DNA from: Dryobates pubescens
Taxonomy: Eukaryota; Chordata; Aves; Piciformes; Picidae
DNA length: 64,000 bases
NCBI RefSeq assembly: GCF_014839835.1
Contig: NC_071616.1
Location: 29,529,307 to 29,593,306 of the forward strand
Direction: 5' to 3'
Within the stretch, counting starts at the first letter, position 1; every line of letters starts with the position of its first letter. Below are positions 14,301 through 26,000 of the stretch, piece after piece. The notes below the pieces were generated by a model. It searched no databases, had not been told where the DNA came from, and worked only from the letters and a program-made list of their open reading frames with translations. The position numbers and the translations under genes are program-made.

Positions 14301-15103
14301 CAAAACCACTGAAGGAGAATTCTGAATTCTGTAGTAATGGAGAGAAATGCTCTATGATTCTTATATTAAAGAAGGGAGGTGGAGGGAGCAGGAATAAATA
14401 ACTTCTGCTGGCAGTTTGTTGAACCATTAAAAACCAAAGGAGACCCCATGTCTTTTGGGATAACATTGGCATGAGTGCTTTGTAAGATCTTGCATAACAC
14501 AAAACAATTTTCACCCGTACCCAAAGCATACAGCACACTGCCAGCTATACCAAGCACACTGCCATTTCAACATGCTGCTGGCACCAACTCCATCTGCTGG
14601 AAAGAACCTAACAGCCCTGCTGAGTTCAAGTTTTCTGAATGTGGTTGCTGTATTAGAGAACTTGACTCTGCCAGCATCCATGGTAATTTCTCAGTATTAC
14701 TCCCAGAATCTACAAGTTCCTGGTGCTTTAAAAGGTTTCATATATAACTGAATTAACTGATTAGAAGTCAATTCTTGTTCTAATGCAACAGTTTAACTCT
14801 ATGTCCTGTATAATTAATTCCTTTATCCACATATATGAGAAAAATAAAAAAGTATGTCAAAAATAGGCAGTTTATCCTACGCTTTCAGTTCTTAGATCAT
14901 TTTAAAGACAGAATCAATTCACACGGATGTAGTTTAGCTAGTTTGGTATAAAGTAGATGAAATAATCACAATGACAATAATCACAGCTAAGACTTCTGGA
15001 ACACATTACAAGCAGTAGGCATAATTAATGCTCACAATTCTCTATTAAGGGATGACCCACACTACCATCATCTCATGTACAAGTACTCAGCACAGAGGAC
15101 TTT
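11386..15103. other. Intergenic stretch, no gene seen
   Basis: No supported gene. One G-quadruplex-type run at 13395-13415 is listed separately. A frame at 13210-13500 begins with a leucine-rich stretch like a signal peptide, but it has no homology I recognise and no supporting splice context. Confidence 0.45.
13395..13415 (+). other. Potential G-quadruplex run
   Basis: Four G-runs (GGGG, GGGGG, GGGGG, GGG) separated by A, T and CA form a canonical short-loop G-quadruplex motif on the plus strand, isolated in intergenic DNA. Confidence 0.6.
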
Positions 15104-15300
15104 CCATAGAATCATAGAATTGTTTCAGTTAGAAAAGATCTCTAAGATCATCAAGTCTCACCGTCAACCTAAGACCACCATAACCAGTAAAAGACATCCC
15201 AAAGTGCCATGTCCACACATTTCTTGAACACCTCCAGAGATAGCGGTGACTCCACCACCTCCCTGGGAAATCTATTCCAAAACCTCAAAACATGGTTGTT
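15104..15300 (-). mobile_element. CR1 3'-end fragment
   Basis: Plus strand starts with the reverse-complemented CR1 terminal microsatellite (CATAGAATCATAGAAT). Then comes the usual tail ('agaaaagatctctaagatcatcaagtc') and the ORF2 C-terminal segment ('gactccaccacctccctggga'). The CR1 sense strand is minus. It is diverged and 5'-truncated. Confidence 0.85.
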
Positions 15301-16420
15301 CCAATTCTGAATCCACTATTTAGGTGGCTCAAAACTTTGAATTGAAGCAAGCCTTCACAAGATTCAGCTTCAATTTGAAACTCTACCCAGTGGGGAAACT
15401 ACCCTGTCAACTGCTATTGCACCTAATTGTTAATTACCTTCACTGTGAACGTTTTGCATTTTACCTCAAGAGTAAATTAATTTCCAAGAGATGATGGGCT
15501 ATTATCTTCCCTTTGGCTGCCAAGCAAAGCACACTTTGTTAGCAGAAGTGTCACAGTGTGGATGTTTATCAGATTAATATATTATCACTTAACTTTCCAT
15601 TTAAGCTGGCTGCATTTTTATCACTCTTGCACTCCTTTTCCCAACTGAGAGGAAAGAGAGATATGGCTGAAATCTAAACTTTGTTCTAAGAACAAACTGA
15701 CGTTTCTGGTGGTCTCCCAACACTACTTACCACCACCACCACAAGCGGGTATGTGTTGGGAATAGTGAGCACACAGGGTGCAAGATGGTAGAAGGTGGCA
15801 TGTGTTATAAAACTGGTATTCTGAAGCAGTAGGTTCATTCAGAATAACTAATACACAGGCATCTTGTGATTCAAAGGGTAAGAAATGGTCATTATGAATT
15901 TCACCACTTATTGTGGTCAAATCAAAATCAGTTATCTGCAGAAACAGTTCTTTGATTCATCTAATCTGAGAATCAGCAGTAACATCAGGCTTGTGAAAAT
16001 CACTCAGTGTGCTGAATCCACCATTTTCTAGGTGTCCTACAGCATATTTGCTGAAATCAAACACATTCAATCATTGGAAGTAACTGGAAAATGTGTAATT
16101 TTGCTTTCTGTTCTGAGCTTTTCAAAACAAACCAAATGAACACTCAATGCTCACAAATAAAATCAGGCACAGGAAGTTCATGTAACGCTGTGTTACTTAG
16201 TTCATTAAACTGCTGGCATTTTCCCCAATCATTCTGTGATTTGACTTTCCTAGTCTACTTTTTTGCAATAGACAAATCAAACTTGTACTTTCTGAAGATA
16301 CCATCAAAACATCTTCAATACTATTTCGTATGACTCAAGTTTTTTTCATGGTTATGTACTACTGCAGTAGCTACAATAGTTTAACATCAGAGGTAAAAAT
16401 TTCTGGTAAAAGTAGAACCT
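15301..16420. other. Intergenic stretch, no gene seen
   Basis: AT-rich spacer between two CR1 copies of the same orientation. Nothing recognisable. Confidence 0.45.
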
Positions 16421-17320
16421 CAGAATCATAATGATCTTAAATGTCTTTCACCCAAAATGGTTTTAAGTCCAACTCTTACTAGGTTGCCACTAAACCATAC
16501 CGCTACGGACCACATTTACAAATCTTTTAAATAACTCCATAGGTGTTGACTCCACCACTTGGCAGCCTGTTCCAGTGCCTCATAACCCTTTTGGTGAAGA
16601 AAACTTTCCTAATATCCAATTTAAATCTACCCTGGTGTAACTTGAGACAATTTTCCATTGCTTGTTACCTGGGAAAAGAGACTGACCTCCACCTTGCCAC
16701 AACCTTCTTTCAGGTAGTTGTAGAGAGTGACAAGGTCTCCCCTCGGCCTCCTCCTGACTAAAACAACCCAGTTTCCCTCAGCCACTCCTCGTAAGACCTG
16801 TTTGCCAAACCCCTTACCAGCTTCCTTGCTCTTTTCTGGACAGACTCCAGCAACTCAATGTCTTTGCTGTAGTGAGGAGCTCAAAACTGAACACACTATT
16901 TAAAGTGTGGCCTCACGAGCGCTGAGTACAGAGGAATATCACTTCCCTACTCCAGCTGGCCACATTATTCTTCATACAGACCAGGATGCTGTTGGCCTTC
17001 TTGGCCACCTGGGTACACTACTGGATGTTGACCAATACTTCCAGATTATTTTCCACTGGGCAGCTTTCCAGACACTCTTCCCCAAGCCTATAGTGTTTTA
17101 TGGGGTCATTGGAACCCAGCTGATGGACCCAGCACTTTGCTGTGTTGAATCTCATGCAACTGGCCTCAGCCCATTGATCCAGCCTGTTCAGATCCCTCTG
17201 TTAGAGCCTCTCTACCCTTAAACAGATCAACACACCTTGGTGTTGTCTGCAAACTTACTGAGGGTGCACTTGATCCCCTTATTCAGATCATTGGTAAAGA
17301 TACTAAAAAAACCAGTGGCT
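16421..17320 (-). mobile_element. CR1 LINE fragment, about 0.9 kb
   Basis: Reverse complement of a CR1 3' portion. It runs from a worn tail (agaatcataatgatctt) through the ORF2 end ('gactccaccacttggcagcctgttccagtgcctc', 'aggtagttgtagagagtgacaaggtctcccctc') and into RT-proximal sequence ('caaacttactgagggtgcacttgatcccc', 'attggtaaagatactaaa'). Several small differences interrupt the frame, so it is older than the copy at 1893-2645. It is 5'-truncated near 17320. Confidence 0.92.
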
Positions 17321-17850
17321 TTGTAGTCTAAAGATTTTATTTCTTTCTCAATTTAAAAGGTTCTTCCAGAATCTGTGGACTTCTGCTCTGCTGATTCCAC
17401 TTTGGATTTCCACTCTTGTAAATAAGAGAACGGGTTCCTTATCTCAGACTTCAAAACTGTGCATCTGCTCTGGTGAAAAAGCAGGATCCAAACTGAATTA
17501 CGACTGGCCAAGGAGAGCTTTTAGCAGCTCTTTTCTGCTGCAGTTCCACTAGAGCAGCACAGTCCCACATAGACCCACAGGGTGCAATCCTGTATGCAAG
17601 TGAGAGTGTTTCCCTTGAGTTCAGCAGTGTAAACCAGAATGGGAATTGCAAGCATATTCCTCAGAGCATTTCTACTTCTGTTTACATCAGAGCTATTCTT
17701 CAAAATTATACAGAATTTCCTCCAGCCTTCTGGTAGATCTAACACACTGGGAATACTACAAGATGGAGGATGTAAAATGGACTTGATACTAGGTACAAAT
17801 ATCTACAGTTATAGCATTCTTTTGTCAACACTCAAGCTACCACCCATTTA
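17321..17850. other. Spacer, no gene seen
   Basis: About 530 bp between a CR1 copy and a SINE. No gene or further repeat recognised. Confidence 0.4.
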
Positions 17851-18026
17851 ATTCAGTATTCAGTATCACTAAGGTTGGAAGAGACCTCAAAGATCATCGA
17901 GTCCAACCTGTCACCACAGACCTCATGACTAGAGTAGGGAGGACACTAGTGCCCACTGCAGGCTTGAACTCACGACCTTCCCCATTAAAGGTCTTATGTG
18001 CTACCAACTGAGCCACACCACTCCCA
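17851..18026 (-). mobile_element. SINE: tRNA-Lys-like head fused to CR1 3' tail
   Basis: Read on the minus strand, the element opens with a tRNA-like part. The A box TGGCTCAGTTGG is at 18015-18004 and the B-box-like GAGTTCAAGCC at 17971-17961. Between them an anticodon-loop-like CCTTTAA (17991-17985) would carry TTT, as in tRNA-Lys. A short linker follows, then 69 bases (17929-17861) that match the 3' end of the CR1 copy at 29563-29631 at 67 positions. The element ends in a short ATACTGA-type tandem. This is the layout of SINEs that borrow CR1's 3' end so the LINE reverse transcriptase can copy them. Its acceptor-stem halves no longer pair well, so it is not a functional tRNA gene. Tail-based SINEs of this kind are known in birds; whether this exact family is described I cannot tell. 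Confidence 0.8.
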
Positions 18027-21000
18027 TGAGTGAAGCGCCTAGCTTTAAAACAAAAGAACAACAAAAAAACTTATCACATGCAGGAAATCGCCCAAGAAGA
18101 GCTTTAAAAATAATTCTTCTTGATTATTCTGCCACTTTCAGATAGTCATTTAAACTTCAGCAAGGTGTCCCAGGTGATAATCTCAGATGTGGCAATCAAT
18201 CAGGAGGCCCAAATTTGATGCAACACATTACATGCACAGCAAAAGTGGTTTTTGGATTTCGTTCCGTTAACTGAAGCCTTCAGCCTTTTGCAAGAGTTGA
18301 ACTTCTGTGAGAGTAAGCTCAGAAGGACACAAAAGACTCAAGAACTGAAAGTGCACTTGAGTGAGATCTTCAATAAGCTTTCACAAGTTTCACATCAGGT
18401 TAGGACTGTCCAGTAGATGGTTTCATGAGGCCACCCTACCAAATCTTGCCATAGTAAAGTGTCTGTTACTGCATCTCTTTGTGTGAGCATGAAATAATTA
18501 AGTACACTGCTGGGACTTATCCTATCTCTAGAGTTTTATCACTACTGAGAAAATGTTGACAATTCGATAATGAACCACTATCATTCAGGAAAAATGAGAA
18601 AGATTGAAAATAAACATCTGGCAAACATCATTAAACATATTCTCTTATCACCTATTACATGTACTCAACTCAGTATGTGCTGCAGCTCTGTTATACATGT
18701 TTCCATCATGGTTACAGAACATTTCTTCTTTTTTCACATTTTTTAGCTCAATATCCTTTCCCCTCCCTGCAATGCTCACCTAGTGACTCCCTTTCACAAC
18801 TCCATCACTCTGGTTAAAAAAAGCCAAGATCTTGAACATACTGAGTCATACTTTGTACCTGTGGAATTTTGGTCATTTTATTCATACCATACCGAGTCTG
18901 AAACAATGAAGACACAAGGACAGGCTTTCATTGAAAACACCTGAAGATCAGGTGTTCTTTTCTAAGTTATGTTTATCAACATGATCTGCTAGTTAAGTAG
19001 AAAAGGTCTATGTAATTTTTCAAACAGGTGCTTTCTGACAAATGATGTACTCAGTGACTTTTTATGTTAGTTTAAAAATTACTACAAACAATAAAGAACA
19101 GAAAGCAGCAAATTGACAATTTTCCCCTTTCTTTTTTTTTTTTTTTGGAGGTAACCTACCTGACAAACTTCCATTAAGCATTAATAAAGCAAAGGTTACA
19201 TAATTCACTATCCAGCAAGGACTAAGCAGGATAAAACCAGATACTAATGATGGTTTGTTTGGGATTAATAGTAAGCATTGGATTAGTTGAGGGCTTCTTG
19301 GTATTTGCATTTCCCATCTCAGTAACTCCAACTGCAAAAGACTAGTGCCACCTTTGGATGAAAATTAGTAGTAGATCTTCTCATCTTCTGTTCCCTACAG
19401 ACAGTTGTTTTTTTCCTTCTTATTAGATATTTGGTCACACTTTCAGAAGGTTTAGTAAGATTTAATCAGAAAAGCCTTTCCACCCCCCACTCTCTCACCC
19501 TCCTTTTTCCTTTAGCTTCCCAGTTTTAAGGAATAAAGAAAGAAGGAATTCCTCCCTCTCCTCAGTGTTCATGTTATCTCTTTGAAGTTTTTCCTTGAAA
19601 ATATGTCAGAAAGTATCCTATTAATCAAGACATTTGATTAAGGCCTACTTGCAAGCTATTTCCATGAAGTTATTAATCGTTCGAGGGGATAAAAATATTT
19701 TAAAATACATTAAACTTTTAACCAAAGTTTAGATAAAGTTTACCTAACTTTCAGGTTTTGATACTTCATCCTTTTCCAGACTGCATTGCTTCAGATAGCC
19801 AGAAATGTCAAGATCCTCAACAGTCATCTGACCTGCAGCACCTAATTCACCTAACAGGAAGAAGAGTTGGCCAGGGTCAACCTGTCACCATCAGGATTTG
19901 ACAAACTTCTGTCTCCAAAACAGGCATATGCAAGGATGCAGTGTCTTACTTGTTAAGGCAAAATGATACAGCATTACTGACAATCAAATCTCCATTCATG
20001 TTTAGTATTTACAAAGAGTGGAGACTGTAAGCAAAAATCCCAGAGAAGCAATGGATATCATTTCCTAATTAGCTATCATTTTCCATCTCTGGGTCAGTTT
20101 TGCAATTACATATAAACTTCATCTGATTTCAAGGGCTCTGCTTTTAATTTCTAACAGTTGCACTTCCCAGTTTTCATTGGTTGATCCCATAGAGATCTTG
20201 CACCAGGGGAAAAAAAAAAACCACCCAAACAAACAAAAACCAACTCCAACTAAAACCAACCCCCCAAAAACAGGATTAAACAAACTCTGCACTTCATATG
20301 TTCAGGCATACTTCTACAGCAAAAGGAAACAGATGCCATTTAATCTACCACACAGAGGCAAGTGACAACTTGAGAAAGACAGTCTAGAGTGAGTCAAATC
20401 AAAAGATACTTTTTTTTTTTATGATTTCCCAATGCAACCAATTAAATCCACTCCCTGCACACCCTGTGGTCTTTTTCATTTTTTTTTTCCTAGCAATTTC
20501 CCTTATCTCCTTAGGGGTGAACATACAAGTGTTTGCTTTCAGTTGAGGAAATCTTGGCATCAGTGTCCCTGTATGGCCAGCCAAGGTTTAAAGCCTCTGA
20601 TTGCAAAGCTGAGGAAGTTTTGGCTAGCTGAATTTTTTTTTTGTTCTCTAGAAGTACCTCCTATCATTAAGGGAAAATTCAGGCTCATCTGCAAAACAAC
20701 TGTTTCACACATCAACACATAACTGAAATGATACCACTTATACTGTGTGAGCCATCACGTAACATTTTCCTAGGGAAAAATCTCACATTTTCAGCTCAGT
20801 TCTTGTGACTGTTCTTCATCTCATCTACATGTTTGGCCCTAGTCATGAGTTGCAGTGAGATGTCTGCTTTGTCAGACTATTCTTTTGAACTTACTCCTCA
20901 AACATAATTTTCATTCCCTGCTGTGACAGGAAGACGCAGAGATAACACTTATACTTTAACCTTGCTGTAACTCATCCATGTGAGTCTTCAGTGAAAGATT

Positions 21001-22960
21001 TGCTACGTAGTGACTGTAACAGGGTTTGATAATTTGCTCCATCAGAAGGCATGTGTGTTTACATTTTTGTGGAAAGAAAAATAAGCAAAGAAATTAAGAA
21101 AGAACAGACCATTTATATGCTAAAAAAATCTGAAATGCTTGTATCCCATCACTGTAATCACTTTGATCAGGCTAATTTTCATCGTGTAGTATTTGTAAAG
21201 TAATCATTATAAGCAGTTGTATTTATGCTGCACTATCAAATCACTGATTTGTGAAGGCCATTTACAAAGGCCAAGCCTACACAATTTAATGCACTCTGAA
21301 AATCCAGACTTTCACCATACGCCCTACACTAGTGCAGGGGTGCCTGTAACTCACTTACCACTTGAGTCCAGGTCAGGCAAACATTAGCTCAGCGTATGTC
21401 AGAAGATTCCTGGAACTCCTGCCATGCTGGGAAGGTTTAAGGAGTAGCTAGAATCCACATCTCATATAATGGCATCTCTTATTCATGTTTCATTTAAGTT
21501 GGTCAAGGAAGTAAAGGTTATGTGATACTGTTCTAGTAACTCTTATTTCCCACATTTCTAGCCAAACAAATTTAGTGTGTATGCCAGCAGGAATGCTGGA
21601 GCATGTCCATGTAATAAAATGAAAGAAAACCAAAACAAATAAACCTCACCCAAACTAGCAAAAAATGCTCTTCTTTCCTCAGTTTAGGACCTGTTTCTTG
21701 GCCCATCTGGTATTTAAAACCACAGTGACACTTCCGCCAACCCAAGGCCATAAACCCAGATTATATCCCAACATAAAAATGAAGTTGAACAGCCTGGCTG
21801 TGAAAGCTAAATCATTTGACATTTACTTCATCCTCTCCTGCCAACATAAAATGCAGCAGCAAGAGGCCCCTTATGACAGTACAACTCATTTTATCACTAA
21901 CTCACTGCAAGTCTGCAGTTGCTGTTCAGTTTGCTTACATTAAAATTGACATTCACTCATACATCTTGATCACACCCAGCTTTAGTGTCATAGTGGGACA
22001 TACTCAGTGACTGACAGCTAACCACATTCACAGCAGCATGGACCACCACTGGTTGTTACCTTTATGACTGCAGCCTGGTAGTCTTAAAAAGCTGTTACCT
22101 TGTACCCAAGTTAGAATTCTAATGCAGAACACAAAACTCAGTAGAGGCTGGAAAATATATCCAAAAACCTGAGCAAACATTTTCCAGAGGATTCAGCCAT
22201 GGCCTCCCAGACTGGATACTTTAAAACACCAGCTACAGCAACAGAGAAAAGTATCTGTAAATCTCATCAGGTGATTTATCAGAGCCTGTAGTTCACAACG
22301 TATCAGCAATACTCCACTAGACTTAGAGTATCTCAGGCTCAAGCAAAATGATAGGCTTGTGACCATATCACTGAATCCAGATTTCTGTATTATCTTGCCC
22401 CAGAAGTATGACACCATCCCCCTAGCTAGCATGCTAATCTAGGCAAAAAGCTAGCAAGCTGACAGCAGGAGGCCATGCTCTTCTTTTCTCTCCCTGACCA
22501 GGTGGGTTTCTTCCCTTGCTACAACAAACCCTAGAACTACTATGAGAAAAAGCCAGAATCATCTCATCTTGCAGTCTCTGTGACAGGTTCTGGATTTCCA
22601 GCAGCCAGACTAACACCTCCCATGTCACATACTCATTCCCTTAACCACCAAGGCGGGAAACCATTAGGCCTTTGTCCGACAGGTTTAATAGCAGTACAAG
22701 TACAAAGGGTACAACACCAAAGCAGCACCAGTATCACGAAAGATGCAAGAAATGCATAGCTAAATGTGTTGTGATGTTCAACAATATGGTAGGCAATGCA
22801 GTTTTAAAAGGTTACTAACCCATACTGCAATACAAATGTAGGCACATGGAATTGGAAGTGGACCCCTTATGCACCAGCATGGAAAAAAAACACCAAACAA
22901 ACAAAACCAAAAGATAGATCTTTTTCTTGTAACTCTATCAGAAATCCCATGTCTCCCAGA
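18027..22960. other. Intergenic stretch, no gene seen
   Basis: About 4.9 kb without a supported gene. T-runs at 19130-19147 and 20410-20419 and an A/C-only tract at 20205-20275 are the only landmarks. Confidence 0.45.
20205..20275 (+). repeat. A/C-only low-complexity tract
   Basis: A run of about 70 bases composed almost wholly of A and C with irregular CAAA, ACCAA and CCCC groups. It is one of a set of similar strand-asymmetric tracts in the window. Confidence 0.75.
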
Positions 22961-23015
22961 ACTTCACAGATTGCCAGGTTGGAAGGGATCCCAAAGATCA
23001 TCTGTCCAACCCTTC
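22961..23015 (-). mobile_element. Short CR1-type tail remnant
   Basis: The plus-strand segment 'cagattgccaggttggaagggatcccaaagatcatctgtccaaccc' is the reverse complement of the conserved CR1-type 3' tail. The adjoining 150 bp are not recognisable as CR1. It may be a tiny 5'-truncated CR1 or the tail of a tail-borrowing SINE. Confidence 0.5.
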
Positions 23016-26000
23016 CAGGTGACAGCACCAACTCTCACAGTGTTTTGCTCCAAAATGCTTACCGCATCTCTCCACGTGCCTCCTCCAGAGCACATGGCAC
23101 ACCGCAGTGCTCAGATCCCCAAGAGCCAACGGAGAGTCACGACTGACACCTTCAAGATGTTTGTTCCACGTATGGTTGCAGCTCACACTTCGTTAGTGCC
23201 TGTTCCCAAATGACAAGTTTATCTGTGCTTTGATGCTAGCTGGCTCATGCCTGCCTAACCATACTGCAAGCAACACAACTAACTCAAGAGCACACTGGTT
23301 CCCAGAAATCCCACATTCCATGTAGTTTAATTCTCTGGTGAAAAATCATGCATTGCATAAGCCTTTTAAAGGTGTTCACTGTAGAAAACTGGTTATTTGA
23401 TAAGGTCTGTAATGTTGCTCAGCAATCAGTAATGACTGACACTATTTTGAACATTTGCATCAGCCTGTAATCAACCCTCCTGCCTGCTTGCTTGCAGTGG
23501 GCCGGAGCAATCTCCATGCAGTGGAGCAATCACAGGCCTACCACAGGCAGAACAGCCTGGGACTCGGAGATGTTTTCCCAGCGTGATTTCTTGCCAGCTA
23601 ACTCCATCCTCTGACCACTGACCCCACTGGAGGTGGGGAGAAGGAGGAAGAGCATAGACACCCATGAACAGCTCTCTCCCCCTTTCTAGTCTCAGTTTCT
23701 CTTGGGTCAACAGCCAGTTACGGTTAGTCTGTTCCACCTCCTTGGCAAGACAATGAATAAGGCAGGAGGGTTGGGGTGACACACTTAAGATCTTGCCCAC
23801 TGCTTGCTCTGTCTTACTGGTTGTCTACTGTCACTCCCTATCTTTGTGTCTCCAACCTAATGGTGCACCCACATTTAGTGTCCCTCAAGGCGAGGGGTCT
23901 CCACAGCTGCCATCCGTCAGGCAATACCTGCTCTGGTGCGGCCAACCTCTTCCAAGAGCAGCTGTCCCCTCAGTATTGTGTCTCCATTCCCTTGCAGCTG
24001 CTGCTCAAACAAGTCAGTGCTGAGGGCCATGGACTCCCTGTACCAGTTGGAACTGGCTGGCATCAGCACAAGGCAGGTGATGGCTGCCTCCCTACAGGGG
24101 CATCTTGCAGGCCCTGCTGCCCAAACACAGTACACTGCCATGCAGTGACAAACTACTCTGCATTACACAGCTTCAAGGTGCTACGGCCAAACTATTAAAA
24201 AGGCGATTTCAGCCTACCCTTGCTTTTGCACCACTGGGGAAGTTAAAACATTGAAATGGTATTAAAGAACAGCACTAATACTTCACCAGTCTTTGATATG
24301 AAATAGTGAAAAACCCTCTCATGCTTGATTTTGGATTTATCTGTTCTAGATTTGGGATATTTTTTCCCCAGCAGAGTTCCATTTGGTTTAGCATATACCG
24401 GAACTGGGTTGCTATTGCTATGCAAATTCTTTCATTCAGATTTCTTTTTATAGCTATTTTTTGTTTCAGAGGCTTGCTAACTTGCAAAGAAACTCAGGAT
24501 TAAAAAATTGTATGTACAGGACATTTCAAATATGCATACAAAGGGAAACAAAAGAAAAAATAATTATCCTTACAAGTGGATTATCAGAAGTGAAGCTTTT
24601 AAAGTAACTTGAAGATTACAATGCAGGAGTGGGTTCAAACACTCTGTAGTTTCAAACACAACAGTATCATTTGTTCTAATGACATACTTTCTCAAGAAGA
24701 GCCTTTGTTGTGGGTACAGAGACATCCAGCCTTTATAAAGGAGCTTCTTTACGTCCACATTGAGCTACACCATCAATGTCCCACTTTGGCCTTCAAAGCT
24801 CCAGCCTCAGACCACTGCTGAGACATAACATGTGCCCCAAGCTGCAAGCACAGGCTTCGTGTTATGGTGCTGTACATACCACAGTGCAGAACTTGAAACT
24901 GTTTCACACACTGAATGAGAGAGTCTTTGTACCTTTATATACAAAATTTGTGACTAGATTACTGTGATCGTTATTCCATGACTTGCACCAATTTAATCAG
25001 AGAGCAAGGTTAAAAAATAAGCAGCAATGCCTAGGTGGACAACTTCCATAAACCTCATCTCCCATATCTTGTCTGAACAATTCAAATCCAGAACAGCCTT
25101 ACCTCATGCAGGCATCCATATATGCCCAAAGCACAGCAACTCCTCTCAGCAAATGCTGAATACGCTACAAGTGTTACAAGATAATCCCTGAGCTTTCCGA
25201 GCTACTGAGACTCTACAACCTAATTTAAAATACATTTCAGAACTGCCACTTCCACAAACCTAAAAGACTAGGAAAGTGGAAACACAACCAACAGTGCTTT
25301 GTAAAAGCTCACAGAAAAAAAAACAAAAAGCAGAGCTGCTGAGCTTCTCAAACCAAAGAGGTGTCTGAAAGAGCCAGAATACACGGAACTATAAAACTGG
25401 ATTAAAAAATTCAAGCGTGTTGCTTTAATGTACTGAAGTTCTCTTGAGCTTAGTCCACCTACTTTTAAAATAAAAAGGTATTTATAAAAAATGAACTCTA
25501 TCTATGAGTGAACAGAAAGGAAGAAACACACAAAGAACTCAGGAAACGTGGGGCAGAAACCCAGCTGATACCAAGAAAAGATCATAGGTGCTCATGTTCT
25601 GAATCTCGTCCTCCAGTTTCCATAAGCAGCACAGGAACACTAGGCTCCTTTTCATCTGAAGGACATACGGGGTGTTATAAAGAGTAACTGCTCTTCTCCC
25701 CACACACTGTAGCAGGTCAAAGAGCAGAAGATTCCTACAAATCCATCATAAAATAAGATCCTGGGCTTGAGGATACAGTTATGCTGAAGTGGAATATTAT
25801 AAACCACAAATAGGGTGAAGCTGGTAATCCAGAAATTCTTAGGCATAATCCCCAGAAGTATAATTAGACAACCAAGTAGCGCTCTGCCTGTCTTCACTAT
25901 TTTCATCCTCTCCCCACTGTCATTCCTTCAGAATACTATTTTGTCAGTACAGATAGGTATCCAATCAGATGAGACATTGGAAGTGGCTTGCTAGCTAAAT

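Noticed and set aside
17961-18015. Functional tRNA-Lys gene
   Set aside because: The acceptor-stem halves do not pair, the base before the anticodon is not T, there is no pol III T-run right after, and a CR1 tail follows. It is the head of a SINE.
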